From contig DCFV01000027.1 of assembly GCA_002314435.1 (NCBI GenBank), positions 1,334-13,665 of the forward strand: 12,332 bases of DNA. The letters run 5' to 3'. The notes under the pieces are model-generated. The model was not told where the DNA came from and made no database searches. It worked only from the letters and a program-made list of their open reading frames with translations. Below, piece by piece: positions 7,397-12,332 of this stretch. The position numbers and the translations under genes are program-made. This DNA is from Acidobacteriaceae bacterium UBA1795. Lineage in GTDB: Bacteria > Acidobacteriota > Terriglobia > Terriglobales > Acidobacteriaceae. How positions within the stretch are numbered: position 1 is the first letter of the stretch; every line of letters starts with the position of its first letter.

Positions 7397-7420
7397 TTAG
7401 GACTGAATCAGGAGGATCGG

Positions 7421-8245
7421 GTGAAAATTGGTGTTGTCTTGATCATGATGCTAGCGGCGTGCGCGGGAGTTGCAACTGCGCAGCAGACGCGGCTGGAACA
7501 GATGCACGACAAGACGGTGTTGATCTTCTCGCCGCATCCCGACGACGAGGTCTTCGGTGTAGGCGGAACGATCGCTCTGCTTAATCGCAACCACAACAAG
7601 GTTATCGTTGCGATCTATACCAACGATGACAAGGGTTCTCAGGACCCGGAGATGACGCGCGAGCGGCTGGCAGAAATCCGCAAGCACGAGGAAGAGGCCT
7701 CAGAGGCCGCTCTCGGAACGCCGAAGGAGAACATCCAGTGGCTGGGCTATGAGGACGGCATGCTGGAGTATGCGCCGCAGCCGCACCTGGTCGAACAGGT
7801 GACGGAGATCATCCGTCGTATACGGCCGGACGTGCTGCTGAGCATAGATCCTGGCGAGTGGTATGCACGCTGGCACAAGACTGACCACCGCATGGCAGCA
7901 TTCAACACGCTGGATGCGGTACGCGCTGCGGAATTTGCACTGTACTTTCCAAACCAGCGTCTGGAGCTTAACTTGCAGCCGTATCACGTACCGGAGATGT
8001 ATTTCTACTATTCCACCGATCAGGAAGCAAATTACGGTGTGGTCATTGACGATGTGATGGATCAGAAGGTGAAGGCGGCCACTGCGCAGGTGAGCCAGTT
8101 TCCACCGGCTGAGGACCACTACCGCGCCGATTGGGATCCGCAGACCCTTCACGTCACGGAGACTCACCTGCGGAGTCTGCAGCCGCGCAAGGACGGGCAC
8201 TACGTGGAGATTTTCCGATATGCCACGGAATTCAACCAGAGGTAA
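7421..8245 (+). CDS. PIG-L/LmbE family deacetylase, exported
   Basis: A 274-residue protein of the PIG-L (LmbE-like, GlcNAc-PI de-N-acetylase) family. These zinc enzymes remove the acetyl group from N-acetylglucosamine moieties. The metal motif HPDDE is at 39-43 in FSPHPDDEVFGVGG, and the second motif is at 151-159, WHKTDHRMA (H152, D155, H156). Length and motif spacing are normal. The start is GTG at 7421, set by a strong AGGAGG (7410-7415) five bases upstream. The N-terminus is an export signal that can be read two ways: LAAC (11-14) is an acceptable lipobox, giving a lipoprotein, and ATA-QQ (18-22) is an acceptable signal-peptidase I site. Export to the periplasm suits action on an imported glycan, whereas mycothiol- and bacillithiol-type relatives are cytoplasmic. 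It is 21 bp ahead of the GH20 gene, so the two are co-transcribed, possibly from the receptor promoter or through the element at 7248-7396. A non-GlcNAc amide substrate remains possible. Confidence 0.93.
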   Translation: MKIGVVLIMMLAACAGVATAQQTRLEQMHDKTVLIFSPHPDDEVFGVGGTIALLNRNHNKVIVAIYTNDDKGSQDPEMTRERLAEIRKHEEEASEAALGTPKENIQWLGYEDGMLEYAPQPHLVEQVTEIIRRIRPDVLLSIDPGEWYARWHKTDHRMAAFNTLDAVRAAEFALYFPNQRLELNLQPYHVPEMYFYYSTDQEANYGVVIDDVMDQKVKAATAQVSQFPPAEDHYRADWDPQTLHVTETHLRSLQPRKDGHYVEIFRYATEFNQR

Positions 8246-8266
8246 TAGAACCTACGAGGGGACGAC

Positions 8267-10327
8267 GTGAATCGAGCTTCTACGCGCTCAAGGGGTCTGG
8301 CCGTATTGGCATGCTTTATCGCGCTACTAGCGCATGCCGGTGCTGAGCATCGGCATCTATTGCCCGCGCCGCGCGAACTGCACTATGGCTCCGGGGTGCT
8401 GCTGCTGGAGGGCGTTGGAATACGGCTGGACGCGAATGCAGACGAGGACGACAGCTTCAGCGCGACAACTCTTGCAGGCTGCCTTGAGCAGGTGGCACAT
8501 GTTCATGCAATCGCGACCGTTGAGCCCGCGGGGCGCGTGATTACGCTCCATCGCACAGGTGCTTCGGATCCTCTGCCTACTCCTGGTGAGACTGTAGGCC
8601 CTCAGAGCCGAGAGGCATATACGATTCACATTGACGCAAACGGCGCAGAGATTCGCGCGCGCTCCTCGGCAGGCGTCTATGACGGCGTGCAGACGTTTTG
8701 CCAGATGATTGATCCAGGTGCAACGCCTTCGCTGCCCGTAGCTGATGTGAAAGATTGGCCTGCGATGGCGTATCGCGGCACGATGGTGGATTTCAGCGAG
8801 GGGCAATTGCTGCGCCTGCCGGAGGTAGAGCGGCAAATCGATTTGATGGCGCAGCTCAAGATGAATCAGTACTACCTCTACAACGAGCTTACGATCGCGC
8901 TTGATGGGCTGCCGCCGGCGGCGCCCGGAGCGCGTATGAGCAAGAGCGACGTGCACGCGATCATCGCGTACGCACGCAAGAGGCACATCGACGTGGTTCC
9001 GTGCTTAGAGCTTTATGGGCATCTGCACGACCTGTTTCGGCGCGAGGAATACTCGGATCTCGCCGACTTTCCGCACGGCGTCGAGTTCGATCCTGCGAAC
9101 CCGCGTGTGGCCACACTGCTGCAGAAGTGGTCGGCGGAATACACGGATCTATTTCCGAGCGTGTTTGTGCACATCGGGTTTGACGAAACGTGGCAGCTGC
9201 AGCAGGCCGCCGCGCACGGCACCGCTTCGCCCGCGGCTTACTTCGCCGAACAGTTGCACAATGTGAGCGCACTCTTTGAGACACGCGGCAAGACAGTGCT
9301 GGCGTGGGGCGACATCATGGTGCGGTTTCCGGACATTGTGCCCCAGCTTCCGCCAAGGCTCATTGCAATCGCATGGTATTACGATCCGCGGCCGGACCCT
9401 GCCTACCATAAGTGGATCGACCCGTTGGCCGCGCGGCGTCAGCCGTTCATGGTGGCTCCCGGCGTGCATGCATGGAGCGAGGTTGCGCCGGATTTCGCAC
9501 TCACCTTTGACAACATTGACACCATGTTGACTGCTGGCCGTAATTCCGGCGCGTTGGGGATGCTGAACACGATCTGGTCCGACGATGTGCAGGCGTTGAA
9601 GCGGCCGATGCTTCCCGGCATCGCGTATGGCGCGGTGGCCGCTTGGCAGCAGACGCCCGTGGACCATGCGCAATTCTTTGCCGACTATGCCGCGCTGGCT
9701 TACCCGCACGGCGCAGCGGACAAGATCGCCGCCGCACTTACGGCCCTGGCAGAGAGCGAGACTGCGCTCGAAAACGTTGTGGGACAGGAAACAATGGCTG
9801 CGCTCTGGCACAATCCCTTTGCGCCAACGCTGCTGGCCGCTGCACAGGCGCACGGCGCAGATCTGCGCACTTGCCGCCTGAAGGCGGAGGCGGCCGAGGA
9901 GGAATTGCTGTCCGTAGCGGAAGCGGGTGTCGGCGCCGACGAGCTTCAAGGGTTGCTGGTTGAGAGCCGCATGCTCGACTACACGGCGTTGCGTTACCAG
10001 TATGCGGTAGAGATGGTGGCTGCGTGGAAACACCTCGGTTCTCACCCAGCACGGGCCCAACTCGACAATGACTTTGACAATATCGTCGTCTCGCAGCAGC
10101 ACGGGAAGCTCCCCGACCTTATGGAAGGCATTTCGGAGTTGAAGCCGCAGTATGAAAAGGCCTGGCTCGCCGAGTTCACTAGCTATCGTCTGGGTGCGGC
10201 CCTGGGCCGATGGGATGCCGAGTACGAGTTCTGGCGTAGGTTACAGGCGCGCCTGCTGGATGTGATCGAAACCTACGAACCGGGAAGAGAATTGCCGTCA
10301 TGGTCGAGCTTGTTGCCGGCAAACTGA
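8267..10327 (+). CDS. Glycoside hydrolase family 20-type beta-N-acetylhexosaminidase, secreted
   Basis: A 686-residue exported protein. The signal peptide is about 1-26, with core LAVLACFIALLAHAGA. Residues about 30-160 look like the alpha/beta domain that precedes GH20 barrels, ending in SSAGVYDGVQTFCQM. The TIM barrel begins at YRGTMVDFSEG (169-179), with IDLMAQLKMNQYYLY (191-205), the catalytic pair D306-E307 in VHIGFDETWQL (301-311), KTVLAWGDIMVRFPD, APGVHAWSEV and GALGMLNTIWSDD. These are GH20 blocks in the right order. GH20 enzymes release terminal GlcNAc/GalNAc by substrate-assisted catalysis. The central motif is HIGFDE rather than the commoner H-x-GGDE, so this is a divergent branch and the exact sugar is uncertain. 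A helical C-terminal region of about 200 residues (from about 480) has no assigned role. The start is GTG at 8267 with GAGGGG five bases upstream, 21 bp after the deacetylase. Confidence 0.88.
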   Translation: MNRASTRSRGLAVLACFIALLAHAGAEHRHLLPAPRELHYGSGVLLLEGVGIRLDANADEDDSFSATTLAGCLEQVAHVHAIATVEPAGRVITLHRTGASDPLPTPGETVGPQSREAYTIHIDANGAEIRARSSAGVYDGVQTFCQMIDPGATPSLPVADVKDWPAMAYRGTMVDFSEGQLLRLPEVERQIDLMAQLKMNQYYLYNELTIALDGLPPAAPGARMSKSDVHAIIAYARKRHIDVVPCLELYGHLHDLFRREEYSDLADFPHGVEFDPANPRVATLLQKWSAEYTDLFPSVFVHIGFDETWQLQQAAAHGTASPAAYFAEQLHNVSALFETRGKTVLAWGDIMVRFPDIVPQLPPRLIAIAWYYDPRPDPAYHKWIDPLAARRQPFMVAPGVHAWSEVAPDFALTFDNIDTMLTAGRNSGALGMLNTIWSDDVQALKRPMLPGIAYGAVAAWQQTPVDHAQFFADYAALAYPHGAADKIAAALTALAESETALENVVGQETMAALWHNPFAPTLLAAAQAHGADLRTCRLKAEAAEEELLSVAEAGVGADELQGLLVESRMLDYTALRYQYAVEMVAAWKHLGSHPARAQLDNDFDNIVVSQQHGKLPDLMEGISELKPQYEKAWLAEFTSYRLGAALGRWDAEYEFWRRLQARLLDVIETYEPGRELPSWSSLLPAN

Positions 10328-10340
10328 AGGCAGGTATAAT
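10313..10340 (+). promoter_or_regulatory. Candidate promoter for the ROK regulator
   Basis: TTGCCG (10313-10318), a 16-bp spacer and a perfect TATAAT (10335-10340). The -35 lies in the last codons of the GH20 gene. It would start transcription near 10347, giving the regulator independent expression with a leader of about 120 bases. Confidence 0.5.
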
Positions 10341-10356
10341 TCCAGTTGAGCCAGCT

Positions 10357-10377
10357 GTCCCGGGACGCAAGGCGTCC
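10357..10377 (+). promoter_or_regulatory. Overlapping palindrome and hairpin in the ROK leader, possible autoregulatory site
   Basis: A perfect 10-bp palindrome GTCCCGGGAC (10357-10366) overlaps a perfect hairpin GGACGC-AAG-GCGTCC (10363-10377), just downstream of the predicted start of transcription. The two structures share four bases and cannot both form. It could be an operator for the regulator itself. A terminator for the GH20 operon is less likely because no T tract follows. Confidence 0.35.
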
Positions 10378-10467
10378 GAGTTGAAGGAATGGGTACCACA
10401 GCCTCTTGCAACAGTAGCATCGGTCCATACAGGGTAACCTATTTGGAAGTTGTGGCAGCCTGATCGG

Positions 10468-11724
10468 ATGACAAACGCTCCACGAAAAAGCGCGATGGAC
10501 AAGCAGTGGATCGAGGGCCTGATTCGCACGCATGGGCCTATCTCCCGTGTTGGAATCTATCAACTCACGCAACTTCGCCGCAGCACCATCTCGCAGCTCA
10601 CGCGCCAGTTACTCGCCGAGGGAAAGCTGATCGAGGTCGGCCGCTCGGACAACCCCCTAGGCCGCAAGCAGATTCTGCTAAAGCTCAACCCTAAATTTGG
10701 ATTTATCGGAGCGGTGCAGTTCGACGATCAGCAAGTTGCAGCCGCGGTGCTCGACCTGGAGCCATCGGTGGTGTGCACGGTTGCCGAAACTACTGATCTT
10801 GCGCACGGGCAGGAGGGACTCCTTCGCCAGTTGAAGAGCCTGTTACGCCGCGCGGTGAAGAAATCGGGCTGTGCGTGGTCGAACTGTATCGGTATCGGCA
10901 TTGCCGACCCGGGCCTGGTGGATACGCGTAACGGCGTCATTGCTTCTTCATCCACGATTGAATTCTGGAACAACGTGCCTGTGCGAGAGCGGTTCCGGGC
11001 AGATTTTGTCGACCTGCCCGTGCTGGTGGAAAGCAAGACGCGCACGACGGCTGTAGCTGAGCGCATGCTCGGCGCCGGCGAGAAACAGCCGAACATGATC
11101 TATTTCGACTACGGGACCGGCATTGGCGCGGGCGTGATTGTCGACGGTCACCTCCTGTACGGTCAGAACTGCGGAGCTGGCGAGGTGGGGCACATGAACG
11201 TGCTCAAGGACGGCCCGCGCTGTAAGTGCGGCAGCACAGGGTGCCTAGAAGCGCTGGCGGGCGCCTCGGCGGTGGAGAACCGCGTTCGCAAGGCGATTGA
11301 GGAAGGCGTGACGTCGCACGCGCTGGCCGGGATCGATCCGTTGACGATTACTGCCTGGCAGGTGTTTACAGCCGCGGCGGAGAACGACAAGCTCTGTTGG
11401 AATATCGTGGCCGAGGTGGCCGACGACATCGGCATGGCGGTTGCAAATCTCGTGAATCTCTTCAATCCATCGGTAGTGGTCATGGACCACCGGCTTCGCG
11501 TTGCTGGCGAGGAGTTTCTCAGTCTGGTTGCGCGGACCATCAAGAGCTATGCCCTGGCGAGCTCGACCGAGTCACTGCAATTGCGATTTGCGTATCTTGG
11601 AAGCGAGGCCGGCTTGCTGGGCCTAGGGTTGAGGATGCTTGATCATCACTTCGCGCAGACAGAGCCAGCGGTATTACTGGAGTCGCTGACCGAGGAGCGC
11701 AGCGCCAAACTACGTGCGCTCTAG
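10468..11724 (+). CDS. ROK-family transcriptional regulator (NagC/Mlc/XylR type)
   Basis: A winged helix-turn-helix fused to a ROK sugar-binding domain, 418 residues from this start. The HTH is at about 22-58 (GPISRVGIYQLTQLRRSTIS then LTRQLLAEGKLIEVG), the recognition helix being around 36-49. The ROK domain has GIGIADPGLVD (142-152), FDYGTGIGAGVIVDG (213-227) and the zinc-binding block CGAGEVGHMNV (235-245) plus CKCGSTGCLEALAG (252-265), with H242, C252, C254 and C259 all intact. At the position where ROK sugar kinases carry the catalytic Asp ('END'), this protein reads ESK (188-190), so it should bind but not phosphorylate sugar. It probably represses the glycan genes upstream and is released by an amino-sugar ligand; this role is inferred from neighbours. 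The start is uncertain: TTG at 10450 adds six residues, and ATG at 10468 is preferred because GGAAG is too close to the TTG. Neither has a strong ribosome-binding site. Confidence 0.92.
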   Translation: MTNAPRKSAMDKQWIEGLIRTHGPISRVGIYQLTQLRRSTISQLTRQLLAEGKLIEVGRSDNPLGRKQILLKLNPKFGFIGAVQFDDQQVAAAVLDLEPSVVCTVAETTDLAHGQEGLLRQLKSLLRRAVKKSGCAWSNCIGIGIADPGLVDTRNGVIASSSTIEFWNNVPVRERFRADFVDLPVLVESKTRTTAVAERMLGAGEKQPNMIYFDYGTGIGAGVIVDGHLLYGQNCGAGEVGHMNVLKDGPRCKCGSTGCLEALAGASAVENRVRKAIEEGVTSHALAGIDPLTITAWQVFTAAAENDKLCWNIVAEVADDIGMAVANLVNLFNPSVVVMDHRLRVAGEEFLSLVARTIKSYALASSTESLQLRFAYLGSEAGLLGLGLRMLDHHFAQTEPAVLLESLTEERSAKLRAL

Positions 11725-11827
11725 ATTCTCGTGGCGGCGCGGTTGAGACCGGGCTGAAGAACGCGATAGTGAAGGCGATCCAATTAGCCCAGTGGTTTTG
11801 TCGCCATCGTAAAACGGCCAATTTTCG

Positions 11828-11943
11828 TTAAATATTCTTCCCCTGGTCAGCGGTGGTCGCCTTGAAGCTGTTGTGGAGTTCGACAGGAACGTTCAAGTTC
11901 ATTTTTTTACCTGCGGTTCTTCAGCTTTGCTGATCTGACTCAC
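11828..11943 (-). pseudogene. Truncated ribbon-helix-helix (ParG/CopG-like) gene remnant
   Basis: Two abutting minus-strand frames together give the N-terminal half of a ribbon-helix-helix DNA-binding protein. The first (11943-11899) reads SKAEEPQVKK and stops at TGA inside an A7 run (11908-11902). The second starts at the overlapping ATG (11902) and reads MNLNVPVELHNSFKATTADQ, then GKNI, before TAA at 11830-11828. NVPVELHNSFKA followed by GK(N) is the strand-plus-first-helix pattern of ParG-like partition or antitoxin proteins; the second helix is missing and is not found in any frame downstream. Adding one A to the run would join the two frames. The perfect Shine-Dalgarno AGGAGGTGA (11948-11940) is spaced for a start at 11934, but that codon is ATC, not ATG. 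I read this as a decayed gene cut off at its 3' end; a functional frameshifted mini-protein is the less likely alternative. Confidence 0.6.
11921..11933. other. Small perfect hairpin TCAGC-TTT-GCTGA
   Basis: Five-base stem with a three-base loop inside the ribbon-helix-helix remnant. On the plus strand it is not followed by a T tract. The nearby T7 (11902-11908) lies before it, so it is not a terminator for the ROK gene. Confidence 0.25.
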
Positions 11944-11963
11944 CTCCTTTCCCGGAGGTGAGT
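11938..11963 (-). promoter_or_regulatory. Perfect 10-bp hairpin that sequesters a full Shine-Dalgarno sequence
   Basis: ACTCACCTCC (11963-11954 on the minus strand), loop GGGAAA, GGAGGTGAGT (11947-11938): a perfect inverted repeat whose 3' arm is the ribosome-binding site of the ribbon-helix-helix remnant and whose 5' arm is its exact anti-Shine-Dalgarno. In minus-strand RNA the site would be hidden, which suggests translational control or coupling to the upstream XRE gene, whose stop is 24 bases away. Confidence 0.6.
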
Positions 11964-11987
11964 GTATCCGGCTATGAGTAGCCACTG

Positions 11988-12284
11988 CTACTGGATGCCC
12001 CAGGCCTGGCGGCACATCAGCACCATCCGGGCCATCGTCGCCCATTCCATGTCCAGAGCTGCAGCCAGAAGATGGAGCTGCTGCCGGGTGGCCGAGAGCC
12101 ATGTCCCGGCTTCGATCTCCCTCCACCGCTGAGCCTCCATGCCGGCCAGCCCAGCCGCCTGCTCGATGGAAAGCCCCGCCTTGCCGCGGGCGATCTCGAT
12201 GAAGGATCCGAACATCCGGCTCCAGACACCCTGGAAGTACTGGTTATCTGTGATCGACGGAAGAGACTTAAATAATATACTCAT
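11988..12284 (-). CDS. Small XRE-like helix-turn-helix protein
   Basis: A 98-residue protein with one helix-turn-helix domain at about 27-77: FIEIARGKAGLSIEQAAGLA, then GMEAQRWREIEAGTWLS and RQQLHLLAAALDMEW. The pattern (helix, GLSxEQAA, W-x-x-IEAG, then L-x-x-LAxALD) is that of Cro/C1/XRE DNA-binding proteins. The N-terminal 25 and C-terminal 17 residues (MARMVLMCRQAWGIQ) are not family features I recognise. A longer reading from TTG at 12317 is possible but unlikely: the ATG at 12284 has AGGAG ten bases upstream (12299-12295). An out-of-frame ATG seven bases before the start opens a three-codon reading frame whose TGA overlaps the true ATG. It would be cytoplasmic and DNA-binding. With the ribbon-helix-helix remnant behind it, it looks like a plasmid- or island-type regulatory pair. 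Target genes are unknown. Confidence 0.75.
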   Translation of the reverse strand: MSILFKSLPSITDNQYFQGVWSRMFGSFIEIARGKAGLSIEQAAGLAGMEAQRWREIEAGTWLSATRQQLHLLAAALDMEWATMARMVLMCRQAWGIQ

Positions 12285-12332
12285 GTACTCATTACTCCTA
12301 AGCGGCGAACCTGTCAAGTCCGCCTGGATTTG

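Noticed and set aside
7252..7584. 110-codon frame crossing the inverted-repeat element into the deacetylase gene
   Set aside because: It starts inside the left terminal repeat and overlaps the deacetylase out of frame; no protein pattern is seen.
9149..10102. 317-codon minus-strand frame inside the GH20 gene
   Set aside because: It is antisense to conserved GH20 barrel blocks, with no recognisable motif and no ribosome-binding site noted.
11887..11908. GAAC-GTTCAA-GTTC followed by T7 as a terminator for the ROK gene
   Set aside because: The stem is only four AT/GC-mixed pairs and the sequence is explained as antisense of the ribbon-helix-helix remnant, so it is too weak to call.
11899..12126. 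75-codon minus-strand frame overlapping the XRE gene
   Set aside because: Its front part is an out-of-frame shadow of the XRE gene. Only its last codons (SKAEEPQVKK) look real, and these are reported under the ribbon-helix-helix remnant.

Overview
The window looks like a chromosomal segment from an Acidobacteriota species (Terriglobia/Acidobacteriaceae type). This is inferred from the large Oar-like TonB-dependent receptor with an N-terminal carboxypeptidase-regulatory-like domain and the ELPLNGRNF signature, the GC-rich coding sequence, the GTG starts, and sugar-utilisation genes without a SusD partner. Most of the window reads as one carbohydrate/amino-sugar handling locus, followed by a short stretch at the right end that looks like plasmid- or island-derived DNA.

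Left arm (minus strand, 1-1767): an APC-superfamily permease is followed 20 bp later by a Gfo/Idh/MocA oxidoreductase that runs off the left edge. They are divergent from a DegT/DnrJ/EryC1 aminotransferase (2055-3335, plus). The 287-bp divergent region carries candidate sigma70-type promoters in both directions, a perfect ATTGAC-A-GTCAAT inverted repeat and a very GC-rich leader hairpin.

Centre (plus strand): a gene-free stretch of about 480 bp with a good promoter at 3437-3465 leads into a 1144-residue TonB-dependent receptor (3813-7247). Directly behind its stop codon lies a 149-bp element with perfect 15-bp terminal inverted repeats flanked by a TTAG duplication, which I read as a MITE or deleted insertion sequence. 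Then come a secreted PIG-L/LmbE-type deacetylase (7421-8245), a secreted GH20-type N-acetylhexosaminidase (8267-10327) and, behind its own promoter, a ROK-family repressor (10468-11724). The working model is this: the receptor brings an N-acetylhexosamine-containing glycan or oligosaccharide across the outer membrane. GH20 then releases N-acetylhexosamine and the PIG-L enzyme removes the acetyl group in the periplasm. The permease, dehydrogenase and aminotransferase would handle the product, with the ROK protein sensing it. This model is inference from families and gene order.

Right end (minus strand, 11828-12284): a small XRE-like helix-turn-helix protein is followed by the broken remains of a ribbon-helix-helix (ParG/CopG-like) gene. 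The remnant has a perfect Shine-Dalgarno sequence buried in a perfect 10-bp hairpin, ATC where ATG is expected, an A7 frameshift point, and a sharp truncation next to the ROK gene. No tRNA, rRNA, CRISPR array or complete transposase was seen, and no convincing intrinsic terminator.
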